Shown here: piece after piece, positions 47,674 through 55,739 of the stretch
How the letters are laid out: each line of letters opens with the position of its first letter
Numbering within the stretch: position 1 is the first letter of the stretch
Origin: Stenotrophomonas sp. BIGb0135
GTDB lineage: Bacteria > Pseudomonadota > Gammaproteobacteria > Xanthomonadales > Xanthomonadaceae
Direction of reading: 5' to 3'
Length of the DNA stretch: 64,000 nucleotides
NCBI RefSeq assembly: GCF_024810105.1
Contig: NZ_JANUDX010000001.1
Coordinates: 496,001-560,000, forward strand
Program-made: the position numbers and the translations under genes
The notes under the pieces: model-generated
Databases searched by the model: none
What the model was told of the DNA's origin: nothing
What the model saw: only the letters and a program-made list of their open reading frames with translations

Positions 47674-48323
47674 TAGCCTTCCTTCGAATATCCGACCGCG
47701 TCAACAGACGCGTCCACGGCGACAATCCAGTCCTGCAGTACGAGCGAGCTACAGACGAACGCTGAAGCTTCTTGGTACAACGAGCAGGGACTGAGTATCG
47801 CACAAGAAGTCTGCAACACCTGAAGTCAGGGCGCCAAGCCCATCAAGATCGACAAATCAAAAATCGATCAACGGGCTCCGGGAACCGACTGGGTCTCTAT
47901 TGGAGGCCGGGCAGCCAAAATGAGCAATCCTGCAATCCAGAGCACCACCGTCCTATGGCCTTCTTCTTCGGACGCGTTCGAAGCAGGCTTGGGCGGACCA
48001 AACTTTCGAACTGAGAATCTTTACCCTACGTTCGCCTGTGGATCTGTGATCAAGCCCTCGAATTAGGGCGCCGAATTCCAGGGATATGCCGAGGTTGAAA
48101 CTGATCCTGGCTGACGACGCGTAGAGGCGAATGCATACTGGGTGATCTGTAGTACACCGCGACGCAGTTACAGACGTCGGCCGCGGCCTTGCTCCCGCGA
48201 ATCAAACTTCGAGCAGAGAGACGCCGCTGTGTGCGACGGTGCCGGGCTGCCCACTCACTGGCAAGGGCCCAGCAAGGGCTCAACGTCAATCGCCCAAATC
48301 CTCCTGCAGGCTGTACATCACCC
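47674..48323. other. 650-nt gene-free stretch with a duplicated leader
   Basis: The first ~140 nt upstream of the class A gene align with the corresponding region upstream of 51602, sharing an ACGC(G/A)TCCA block, 'GGTACAACG' and 'GCACAAG' in the same order. The remainder (47820-48320) is A+T-richer than the flanks and contains no recognisable gene. Confidence 0.5.
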
Positions 48324-48785
48324 TTACCGGCTTGGCATCGAACAACCTTCTCGAACGATCTTGCACTCACTGCCACATTGACGGAGCACGCGCTCTTTCA
48401 CCCCTGCAAGGCTCGTCTCCTCTGGATTCGAACTGGAAACTGCGTAGCGGCTAGGACTTAGCGCAAGGGCCGCACAAACGTTGAAGAAGACGTGTTCCAC
48501 ACGACAACCAATCGCGCCCTCATTCGAACGGCATTGTGCAAGCGCTGCCGACTGAGCAGCTTCTGCGGAATCGACGCCCAAAACCCAGCCAAACGCATCG
48601 CCCTTCCCTATCGCTGCCGCTCCCCAGCGCTTGATATCAGACGGTCGCTTGGTGTCACCCACGCCGTGGGCAGGTAAATAAACGCTGTTATATGCGGTCG
48701 AGCCCGGCTGAGGTTGCTGGGCGACAGAGTCGTTTGCCGCGATGAACACCAAGCCGACCACAAGCAGGATTGGTTTGATCTTCAT
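48324..48785 (-). CDS. DUF4189-type secreted protein, class B
   Basis: 153 residues from the ATG at 48785 (GAGG 9 nt upstream; another ATG two codons earlier). Signal peptide ends 'ANDSVA', mature QQPQPGSTAYNSVYLPAHGV. Core 'IKRWGAAAIGKGDAFGWVLG', with cysteines AQCRS, GCRVE, FNVCAALAL, RQCG, ECKI, EGCS. Compared with other class B copies it has two extra residues (QP) after the cleavage site. A virB6 relic lies upstream at 49013. Confidence 0.83.
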   Translation of the reverse strand: MKIKPILLVVGLVFIAANDSVAQQPQPGSTAYNSVYLPAHGVGDTKRPSDIKRWGAAAIGKGDAFGWVLGVDSAEAAQSAALAQCRSNEGAIGCRVEHVFFNVCAALALSPSRYAVSSSNPEETSLAGVKERVLRQCGSECKIVREGCSMPSR

Positions 48786-48900
48786 TTGCATCGTCCTCGA
48801 CTTCATCCAGGTAGCTGGTCCCGCCATTGAGGGGAACAAGGCGCCATTCGCCCTGAGAATTTTACTATCGGACGTCTACACTCGACGCCGCGGTCTCACC

Positions 48901-48933
48901 AGCCGACCGGAGCCAACGGTCGGCCCGAGCTAC
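48901..48933 (-). repeat. GTAG-type REP palindrome in the DUF4189 array
   Basis: On the minus strand GTAGCTCGGGCCGACC, a central loop, then GGTCGGCT. It has the same GTAG head and GCCGACC/GGTCGGC stem as the 21-kb array but a longer loop. The only REP seen inside the array. Confidence 0.6.
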
Positions 48934-49012
48934 AATCGACCGGCCCTGGTACCTGGACCCATACTGAGACGTGCTGTTGGACGAAGACAGATTTTCGGAG
49001 CGAGAAATCCGG

Positions 49013-49122
49013 CTTGAGGTCAGACTGCCAACCACTGCTGTTACGGCCCAAGTTATTGAGGCTGGAATTAGCCGCAAATGAGCCCAGTGAGCCGTTGAAG
49101 AACATCGCCGCCGTTGCGCTCT
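49013..49122 (-). pseudogene. Relic of the virB6 3' end (1)
   Basis: Reads 'AAMFFNGSLGSFAANSSLNN' followed by LGRNSSGWQSD, against 'AAMFFNGTLGSFAANSSFGN' and VGRNSSGQQSD at the C-terminus of the intact VirB6. The DNA alignment runs through the whole segment. Upstream virB6 sequence is absent. It precedes the class B gene at 48785. Confidence 0.85.
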
Positions 49123-49183
49123 TCCGAGTCAAGCAATCAAGGTACGCAGCCATCATAAAATCGAATCAGCAGCCTGTAGGCCA

Positions 49184-49642
49184 TCAGTTTGGGACCGTGC
49201 AGCCAGAGCGAACAATCTTGCAATCCTCGAAGCCACAGTGCTTTATAGCGTCCTTTTTCGTATAGGCGACACTTCTGCGCGTGACCCCAGTGTACGACAC
49301 TCCGTACCTGTCAGTGCCGATCGCGAGGGCAGCGCAAGAGTTGGCAAAGCTACCCACCACTTTACATTTGGTGGCACCTGCCAACCTGCACAACTCTAGA
49401 GCAGCGGCCTCAGCCTCTTCCTTACTGGTCGCGTCGTCCTTCCAGCCCAGGTGGTCACTCTGATCCGTTGCTATCGCAATAGCGCCCCACCTGTCTGGCA
49501 AGGCATTTCGAGAGACAATTCCATTTGCAGGCAAAACCTGCGTGTTGTACTGCACGGATCCTGGTTGCTGTGCAAATCCGGCATTTACGGACAGAACCAA
49601 CAAAGAACAGGTGGAGATAATATTAATCAGCTTCGCGCTCAT
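49184..49642 (-). CDS. DUF4189-type secreted protein, class A
   Basis: 152 residues. Signal peptide 'IISTCSLLVLSVNAGFA', mature QQPGSVQYNTQVLPANGIVS. Core 'LPDRWGAIAIATDQSDHLGW' followed by KDDATSKEEAE, the best class A consensus, with cysteines ELCRL, KCKVVG, NSCAALAIG, KHCG, DCKI, SGCT and the VPN end. GGAGGCTC before the ATG. Between the truncated copy at 49658 and a virB6 relic. Confidence 0.85.
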   Translation of the reverse strand: MSAKLINIISTCSLLVLSVNAGFAQQPGSVQYNTQVLPANGIVSRNALPDRWGAIAIATDQSDHLGWKDDATSKEEAEAAALELCRLAGATKCKVVGSFANSCAALAIGTDRYGVSYTGVTRRSVAYTKKDAIKHCGFEDCKIVRSGCTVPN

Positions 49643-49657
49643 TGAGCCTCCTTCAAA

Positions 49658-49951
49658 TCACAGACCACATGGCCAACCGAATTCGCGGACGTCAATCCTC
49701 ATCTCGAGTGCGGCGGCCTCGGCCTCCTCTGGTGTAGTCGCATTGTCTGTCCAGCCGAAGCCGTCACCCTTGCCCTTTGCGATTACAACTGCCCCCCACC
49801 GCTCCGGTGCTGGGCGGCGATCGACGATCCCATTGGCGGGAAGCACCTGAGTGTTGTACTGCACCGAGCCTGGCTGCTGCGCAGATGCAGAATTGAGGAT
49901 CTGACTTAAAATGCAAAAGGCGACGAAAATACATACAGCCTTTGGGCTCAT
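49658..49951 (-). pseudogene. Truncated DUF4189 gene (class A)
   Basis: Begins normally ('MSPKAVCIFVAFCILSQILN', mature QQPGSVQYNTQVLPANGIVD, core 'ERWGAVVIAKGKGDGFGW') but after 'AEAAALEMRIDVREF' it stops, losing the second half with all the later cysteines. Probably not functional, or a short secreted decoy. Confidence 0.7.
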
Positions 49952-50009
49952 TGGATTCCGTTCCCACAATAAGCAGAATGAACTGGAGCGGTAGACTGCC
50001 TCGCCCCAA

Positions 50010-50096
50010 CTGTGTGAAGAGCATCGCCGCCATCGGCATGGACATGGCCATCAGTACCTACATCAACAGCCCCGCCCTGCTGCACGCATCGGAACT
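50010..50096 (-). pseudogene. Relic of the virB6 3' end (2)
   Basis: Minus-strand reading 'VLMAMSMPMAAMLFTQLG' matches 'VLMVMSPPMAAMFFNGTLG' of VirB6; the preceding SRAGLLM matches QQGGVGLLM, with one in-frame stop between. It abuts the stop codon of the class B gene at 50096 and precedes the truncated class A gene at 49951. Confidence 0.8.
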
Positions 50097-50542
50097 TATG
50101 CTTCCGCACACCCTTGACGGACGATCTTGCAGTCATCTCCACACATCTTCATAACTTGCGACTTGACCGAATCGAGAACCTGGGGCCCGGCATCATCACT
50201 GGCCCAGTTCGCCTTTCCTGGCTTGGCCGCAACCGCAACGCATTCATTAACAAACGTCGTCACTACCTTGCAGTTCTTCCCGCCACTGGCAACGCAGTCG
50301 GCCAACGCCAGCTTCTTTGCTTCTGCCTCCTCTCTGGTGCCGATGACAAAGCCAAGCACCTTTCCATCCCCGGACGCGAGCGCCCCCCAACGATCGACCG
50401 AGTTTGCCCGTGTCGTGTCGCCGACACCGTGACCTGGGAGGAAAACGGTGTTGTACTCAACCGAACCAGGCTGCTGCGCAGCAACGAAGGCCGTCGCGCA
50501 CATCAGCAAGAGAAACATCGACACGCGCTTGAAACTCTTCAC
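50096..50542 (-). CDS. DUF4189-type secreted protein, class B
   Basis: 148 residues from a GTG at 50542 with GGAGA about 9 nt upstream; an ATG at 50518 would shorten the signal peptide. Signal 'MFLLLMCATAFVAA', mature QQPGSVEYNTVFLPGHGVGD. Core 'VDRWGALASGDGKVLGFVIG', cysteines ADCVA, NCKVV, VNECVAVA, KMCG, DCKI, QGCA. Lies between two virB6 relics. Confidence 0.82.
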   Translation of the reverse strand: MKSFKRVSMFLLLMCATAFVAAQQPGSVEYNTVFLPGHGVGDTTRANSVDRWGALASGDGKVLGFVIGTREEAEAKKLALADCVASGGKNCKVVTTFVNECVAVAAKPGKANWASDDAGPQVLDSVKSQVMKMCGDDCKIVRQGCAEA

Positions 50543-51143
50543 CCAATGATTCTCCGAGCAATGCCGCACTCTGCAGGCGCGGCGAGATAAGAACCACACC
50601 GCCTATTTATTCACTATTACCTTGCGATCGTCACCACCAGCCGTAACGTGCGCTACGTGTGAAGCCCGACAAACGAACAATTCTGTAAAGACACCGGCCT
50701 CAGAAGATCGATTTACCCCCAATTCAACCCACGGCCGGCGGAAGACATCACCGCCATTGACGCGGACATGGCTATCAGCACCGACATCAACAGGCCGCCC
50801 TGTCATTCTACACCGCAGCGAATCTAATGCCTTGGAAGAAGCAGAAGACCCATCTACCGGATGAGAAGGTAGAGTCTATCGGCACACCGGATAGTGAGCG
50901 CGAGGCCCGCGAGTGGCCACCGAATGAACACATCGGACTTTACTCCGGCGCCCGTGCTTCCGCTTAATGCGTTCTTTCACGCGATCGGTGCTGACTGTGC
51001 CCGAGCCAAGCCCTGCGACGCGAGATACGGCGCGAGAACCTCACATCGCCCAGTTGGCTCTGGATCTCCAAAGCCAAGCCAGCCTAGCATCCAAGACTAA
51101 GAAATTCGAAATCGACAAATGAAGCCCGAAACATACGTCAGCC
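50543..51143. other. 601-nt stretch without intact gene
   Basis: Contains virB6 relic 3 (50721-50810). The rest, including 50815-51140, shows no recognisable gene or repeat. Confidence 0.5.
50721..50810 (-). pseudogene. Relic of the virB6 3' end (3)
   Basis: Minus-strand reading 'GLLMSVLIAMSASMAVM' matches 'GLLMSVLMVMSPPMAAM' of VirB6. The following NGTLGSF part is already degenerate. It lies about 180 nt upstream of the class B gene at 50542. Confidence 0.78.
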
Positions 51144-51602
51144 TCAGTTGGGGATCGTGCATCCGGAACGCACAATCCTGCAATCTGCCACGCCACATTT
51201 CCTTACAGCCTCCTTTTTCGTATAAGGAACGCTTCGCCGCGTGTCAGCAGTAAACGACACTCCGTACCTATCGGGACCCAACGCAAGCGCGGCGCAGGAG
51301 TTGGCAAAACTACCTACCACTTTGCATTTGGTCGCCCCTGCCGACCTGCACAACTCGAGAGCGCTCGCTTCGGCTTGATCCCTGCTGGTCCCATCGTCTT
51401 TCCAGCCCAAGTGATCGCTCTTATCCGTGGCGATAGCAATAGCCCCCCACCGATCTGGCGAGGCATTACGGGCGACAATTCCGTTCGCGGGCAGAACCTG
51501 GGTGTTGTATTGCACAGAGCCTGGCTGCTGTGCAGATACGGAACTTACCGCAGTAGCCAACAGACAACACGCGGACAGACTGCTTATCAACTTCATGCTC
51601 AT
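51144..51602 (-). CDS. DUF4189-type secreted protein, class A
   Basis: 152 residues. Signal peptide 'LSACCLLATAVSSVSA', mature QQPGSVQYNTQVLPANGIVA. Core 'SPDRWGAIAIATDKSDHLGW' then KDDGTSRDQAE; cysteines ELCRS, KCKVVG, NSCAALALG, RKCG, DCRI, SGCT; ends IPN. Very close to the copies at 49184 and 47215, including about 100 nt of upstream DNA shared with the latter. Confidence 0.85.
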   Translation of the reverse strand: MSMKLISSLSACCLLATAVSSVSAQQPGSVQYNTQVLPANGIVARNASPDRWGAIAIATDKSDHLGWKDDGTSRDQAEASALELCRSAGATKCKVVGSFANSCAALALGPDRYGVSFTADTRRSVPYTKKEAVRKCGVADCRIVRSGCTIPN

Positions 51603-51939
51603 TAGCCTTCGTTAAAATGCCAAGTCGCCTCATTAGACGCATCCATGGGCACCAATCCAATGTGGTAGGGCGAGGAAGCTACCCGAAATGAAGCTGAAGC
51701 TCATCGGTACAACGGGCAGTGACTGAGCAGCGCACAAGCGGCCTCTCACTGCCCACTCGGAATTTTCGGCAAGGGAGAAGTGCAACTACCAGCAACAGCA
51801 GCATCGCGCACGGAGCAAGCCTGATGATGTGGAGCACTGGGACCGGAGGAGCGGCCCTAACGTCCTCCAGTGAAAGGCGTAGATCGCTCATACGCCGATG
51901 TCGGCTGCGCCAAGAACGCAATGCCGCTCGCCACTGCGA
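51603..51939. other. 337-nt stretch with the duplicated class A leader
   Basis: The 130 nt next to 51602 align with the leader upstream of 47673. The remainder has a weak frame (51679-51891) with a hydrophobic stretch but no ribosome-binding site or similarity; I do not call it a gene. Confidence 0.45.
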
Positions 51940-52395
51940 TTAGCGCACGGGACTGGCGCATCCCTCGCGAATGATCCTGCAGTCGTCAGTTCCGCACTTG
52001 CCAAGTGCTCGCGTCCTGAGCCATTCCGCCGAATGCTTCGCCGGATCGGCCGTAGACCAGGAGAACTGGCTGGAATTCATCGTAACGACGGCGCAGGAAT
52101 TGACGAAGGTCTCTTCCACCAAGCACTCCTTGCCACCGGCGGCGACGCAGTCACCGATTGCTGCTCTCTTGGCCTCACTTTCCGACTTGGCACCCACCAT
52201 AAAGCCAAGCACTGCGCCTCTACCAGTGGCTACTGCACCCCAACGATTCCCAGGGTTGGGGCGCTGAGTGTCCCCGACACCGTGTGCTGGAAGGTAGACC
52301 GTGTTGTATTCAACGGTACCTGCCTGCTGGGCGTTTGCCGGAGCGATTTGCCCGAAAAGCACTGCCAGGAAAGCACACCCTACTGCAATCTTCAC
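51940..52395 (-). CDS. DUF4189-type secreted protein, class B
   Basis: 151 residues from a GTG at 52395 with GAGGGGG 5 nt upstream. Signal 'FLAVLFGQIAPANA', mature QQAGTVEYNTVYLPAHGVGD (PGS changed to AGT). Core 'GNRWGAVATGRGAVLGFMVG', cysteines GDCVA, ECLVEE, VNSCAVVT, GKCG, DCRI, EGCA. Confidence 0.83.
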   Translation of the reverse strand: MKIAVGCAFLAVLFGQIAPANAQQAGTVEYNTVYLPAHGVGDTQRPNPGNRWGAVATGRGAVLGFMVGAKSESEAKRAAIGDCVAAGGKECLVEETFVNSCAVVTMNSSQFSWSTADPAKHSAEWLRTRALGKCGTDDCRIIREGCASPVR

Positions 52396-52580
52396 TGGAC
52401 CCCCTCGAATTGGGCTGATGCGACCGCTCACGACGCACGGGAAGGTTTCGCTGCCGCCTCCGCGCGCTACCCCGCCTTCAGGCTGCCGCACCTTGCCATC
52501 AACTTGTCGCAGGCTCTGGCCGAGTCAAGCGCTCAAGGGACGTAGCGGTCAAGAACTGAAATCAGCACTCTGCAATGCCA

Positions 52581-53039
52581 TCAGTTTGGAACCGTGCAGC
52601 CAGAGCGAACAATCTTGCAATCCTCCAAACCACATAGTTTTACAGCGTCCTTTTTCGTGTAGGCGAGACTTCGCCGCGTATACCCGGTATACGACACTCC
52701 GTACATGTCGGCACCGAACGCAAGGGCTGCGCAAGAGTTGGCAAAGCTACCAATCACCTCACATTTGCTCCCCCCTGTCGCCATGCACGACTCGATCGCT
52801 CCGGCCTCGGCGTCCTCCCTGCTGGTCGCGTCGTCTTTCCAGCCAAAGCGTTTACTTTTATCCATTGCGATCGCAATAGCCCCCCACCGGTCCGGCAAGG
52901 CATTACGAGCGACAATCCCGTTCGCGGGCAGTACCTGTGTGTTGTATTGCACGGAGCCCGGCTGTTGTGCGGATCCGGCACCTCCAAAGCCAATCACCAA
53001 AAGAGATGCGGAGAACACATGCCTGAGTCCGAATTTCAT
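52581..53039 (-). CDS. DUF4189-type secreted protein, class A
   Basis: 152 residues from the ATG at 53039. Signal 'FSASLLVIGFGGAGSA', mature QQPGSVQYNTQVLPANGIVA. Core 'LPDRWGAIAIAMDKSKRFGW' then KDDATSREDAE; cysteines ESCMA, KCEVIG, NSCAALAFG, KLCG, DCKI, SGCT; ends VPN. AAGGAAGC site before the ATG. Located between two class B genes. Confidence 0.85.
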   Translation of the reverse strand: MKFGLRHVFSASLLVIGFGGAGSAQQPGSVQYNTQVLPANGIVARNALPDRWGAIAIAMDKSKRFGWKDDATSREDAEAGAIESCMATGGSKCEVIGSFANSCAALAFGADMYGVSYTGYTRRSLAYTKKDAVKLCGLEDCKIVRSGCTVPN

Positions 53040-53364
53040 GACGCTTCCTTTACATGACATTGCAACTTTTGCTACGTGCTCGATTCACGCTGACCTACCA
53101 GGAGGCCGCCACCAATACACGGACACATTCGAAGCAGGCCTACGGGACAGGCGGCGCGCTAGCGACGGCATGGAAAGCGCTACTGGTCGCCAACCCGGCG
53201 TCGACGTTGGCGAACTTGATCGCCACGATACAGCGCCTTCCCAGCTAGTCTGGATGATCAATAAGCCTCTTCGGGCGGGAGCCGTTCATCGTGGAGGGCC
53301 CATTCGCCAGACCTCGCCTGAAGCAGCTGAGAATCCCGCGAGATGTAGAGAGCCGACTCCAAGC
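53040..53364. other. 325-nt gap between class A and class B copies
   Basis: No gene or repeat recognised; it presumably carries the leader of the 52581 gene. Confidence 0.4.
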
Positions 53365-53811
53365 CTAGCGCTCCACCGCGCAACCTTCGCGCACAATCTT
53401 ACACTCAGCACCGCAAGCGCTCATCGCCGAATTTCTAAGTGATTCGATGGACTCTGAATCAACATCGTTGACAACCCATCTAAGCTTCGTCGGAGTAGCA
53501 GCAATCACAGCGCAGCCGTTGAAAAAAGCCTTAAGGATTCTGCAATTCTTCCCCCCATTCGCCTTGCATTCTTGAACCGCACCAGCCTCCGCCGCTTTTT
53601 TCGTCCGGGCGTTTACCGTAAAGCCAAGCTCGCGGCCAGCGCCGAAAGCGATAGCCCCCCAACGGACAGGCTGGTTTTGAATAGTATCCCCAACACCGTG
53701 ACCAGGGAGGTACACGGTGTTGTACTCGACAGACCCAGGCTGTTGTGCTGATGCCACTATTGGAACCAGTACAACCAAAAGCATGAATGTGCGGGCGATT
53801 TTTAGCTTCAT
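53365..53811 (-). CDS. DUF4189-type secreted protein, class B, next to virB6
   Basis: 148 residues, GAGGGTC site before the ATG at 53811. Signal 'FMLLVVLVPIVASA', mature QQPGSVEYNTVYLPGHGVGD. Core 'PVRWGAIAFGAGRELGFTVN', cysteines QECKA, NCRILK, NGCAVIA, SACG, ECKI, EGCA. Only 57 nt after virB6, in the same direction, so it is probably the last gene of the T4SS operon and the likely parent of the array. Confidence 0.85.
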   Translation of the reverse strand: MKLKIARTFMLLVVLVPIVASAQQPGSVEYNTVYLPGHGVGDTIQNQPVRWGAIAFGAGRELGFTVNARTKKAAEAGAVQECKANGGKNCRILKAFFNGCAVIAATPTKLRWVVNDVDSESIESLRNSAMSACGAECKIVREGCAVER

Positions 53812-53868
53812 TTGACCCTCACCTGTCCGTTAAGAGTGCGAAAAACCAAGTGCAGTGCAGCTGAGTAA

Positions 53869-54903
53869 TCACGCTCCACCGCCGTCTTGATCTTGCTTCT
53901 TACCTGTGCGGCTGACACCCTGCGTGAAGTCCGACTGCTGACCACTACTGTTGCGCCCAACGTTACCGAAGCTCGAATTAGCAGCGAATGAACCAAGCGT
54001 GCCGTTGAAGAACATCGCGGCCATCGGCGGGGACATGACCATGAGCACCGACATCAACAACCCCACCCCGCCCTGCTGCAGGGCAGCGGAACTGATGCCC
54101 TGGCCGAAGCCGAAGGCGCCCATTACGCCACCGACTACGGAGCCTGGGTTGGCTGCGGCATAGTACGAGGCAATCATCGCTGCCGCAGAAATCGCAACAA
54201 CCTTGGTGGCTACCGACACCATGAAGGAAAGCACCGCCATAGAGAACATGGTGCCAATCCCGTAGAGCAACCAGCGCTTGAACAGATCCTTGGTCTGTTC
54301 GAAAAGCAGACTCAGGATGAAGATCGGTGCAAAGCCAACGAACAGCACCAGTGCGATCTTGTACAGCAGCAGCATCGCGCCACCGATCACCGAGGGGCCA
54401 GCGATACCCACGCCGATCAGGGCGGAAGTGTTGGCCTGCTTGCCCGTATTCTCCACGTCCTTGATGGTCGGGAGGGCATCCATAAGCGTGAAGATGAACC
54501 CCATGATCTTCAGGTTTTCGTCGATCGCATCCTCGACGTTGTCATCTTTGCCCGTCACTACCTGGTGAATTTCCTGCGGCAGGGTGTCGGTCAGGAACTT
54601 GGTCAATCCAACGCCAGCGAAGGACATCGAGGTGGCCGCGATGACGATCAGGAACGCACGCAGCGAACCCACCACCAGGGACATCAGCGATTCACGACTG
54701 CGTCCGGTAATGATCATGAATCCCTGCATCAATACCCACAAGGTCAGCAGGGTCAGCGCGACGCCGCCGACCCAACCCTGGGCCCTGCCCAGCATATCGC
54801 CCTGGAACGACACCATCTCCTTGTTTACCAGATCGAACAGCTTGGCGAAGAATGCCCATTGGACGAAGCCAGAGGGGTTGAATGGGATAGCGAAGAGCAG
54901 CAT
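53869..54903 (-). CDS. virB6: T4SS inner-membrane protein VirB6
   Basis: 344 residues with several hydrophobic segments ('SLRAFLIVIAATSMSFAGVG', 'LYKIALVLFVGFAPIFILSL'), an inner-membrane channel component. Small-residue-rich region near 'GGVMGAFGFGQG' and a polar tail ending QDQDGGGA. Position after virB4 and a small virB5-like gene is as in the X. citri chromosomal T4SS. The 3' end of this gene is the source of three relics found in the neighbouring array. Confidence 0.9.
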   Translation of the reverse strand: MLLFAIPFNPSGFVQWAFFAKLFDLVNKEMVSFQGDMLGRAQGWVGGVALTLLTLWVLMQGFMIITGRSRESLMSLVVGSLRAFLIVIAATSMSFAGVGLTKFLTDTLPQEIHQVVTGKDDNVEDAIDENLKIMGFIFTLMDALPTIKDVENTGKQANTSALIGVGIAGPSVIGGAMLLLYKIALVLFVGFAPIFILSLLFEQTKDLFKRWLLYGIGTMFSMAVLSFMVSVATKVVAISAAAMIASYYAAANPGSVVGGVMGAFGFGQGISSAALQQGGVGLLMSVLMVMSPPMAAMFFNGTLGSFAANSSFGNVGRNSSGQQSDFTQGVSRTGKKQDQDGGGA

Positions 54904-54921
54904 AGAATTTTCCCCAATCCT

Positions 54922-55686
54922 TTAGAGCGACGGTACGCCGCCGAGCAGACCAGACAGGCCGCCACCGCCACCGCCGCCCTTGAGCGCGTTGCGCGTCAAC
55001 GCAACCTGGGTATTCTGGATATGCAGAACCCGTGCATCGTAGGCGGCCATGTAGGTCTGGTAGCGATCCCGGTCGTTATCCATCAACGCGGTGAGTGCCA
55101 ACAACTCGTTGGTGTTGTACTGCAGGTTGGCGTAGTCGTTGTCCGACAACTGTCGGCGACGGTTCTGGATGCTCTTCAGGCGATCGTAATTCTCCTTGGA
55201 GCGCTCGAACATGCGCATGGAGAATCGATACTTCGCCAGTTCCGTCTTGGCCATCTCCTGGCACAGCTCCAACTGGTGCGTAGCAAGTTGGGTGTCGGCA
55301 CCCTTGACGCAGAGATTCTCCATCGACATCACCGTTGCGCCGGGCTTGATCTTGTCCAGCTTTTCATCGCCAGTCGGCTCGGCCACCATCGTAGGCGTGT
55401 CGTCGTTCTGGCGCTTGCTTACTCTCAGCTTCGTATTGACGTCGTTTAGCTGTCCGGTCACGGTGCCGTTGCTGCCGAGCTTGCTGTCCAATTTGGCCTG
55501 CGTCTTGGAGTCATTCACCTCCCACGCCGCCATGGCGACACCTGCGCCAAGCAAAGAAGCAATCGCGAACGACAGCACCAGCCAACGGTTCGCCTTCGGC
55601 AGCACGGGGCCGGCGCCGAACGTGCGGGTCCAGGCCTGGTCGAAGCTGCTTGCGGTACCAAGATTACGGTTTCCCTGGGATGCCAT
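54922..55686 (-). CDS. VirB5-like T4SS protein (XAC2613 position)
   Basis: 254 residues. One N-terminal membrane helix ('ANRWLVLSFAIASLLGAGVA') and a helical periplasmic domain with 'SMRMFERSKENYDRLKSIQN' and 'RRRQLSDNDYANLQYNTNEL', resembling the three-helix core of VirB5 minor pilins; two cysteines (NLCVK, ELCQE). A glycine run precedes the C-terminus. The gene sits between virB4 and virB6, the usual virB5 place. The assignment is by position and fold, not by clear similarity. Confidence 0.6.
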   Translation of the reverse strand: MASQGNRNLGTASSFDQAWTRTFGAGPVLPKANRWLVLSFAIASLLGAGVAMAAWEVNDSKTQAKLDSKLGSNGTVTGQLNDVNTKLRVSKRQNDDTPTMVAEPTGDEKLDKIKPGATVMSMENLCVKGADTQLATHQLELCQEMAKTELAKYRFSMRMFERSKENYDRLKSIQNRRRQLSDNDYANLQYNTNELLALTALMDNDRDRYQTYMAAYDARVLHIQNTQVALTRNALKGGGGGGGLSGLLGGVPSL

Positions 55687-55739
55687 TTTCCACCTCCACT
55701 AGTCTCTATCTGGGTTATACAGCCAGTGCGCGCCGTATA

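Noticed and set aside
47674..48323. A further virB6 relic or DUF4189 fragment
   Set aside because: I looked for the GLLMSVL/AAMFFNG blocks and the C-terminal cysteine block on the minus strand and found none; only the leader similarity is supported.
51679..51921. Small gene with a hydrophobic stretch in the array
   Set aside because: No ribosome-binding site, no similarity to the neighbouring copies, and it overlaps duplicated leader DNA.
44673..53811. DUF4189 genes as VirB7-type lipoproteins
   Set aside because: None has a lipobox; all end their signal peptide in A-x-A before Gln, and they are larger than VirB7.
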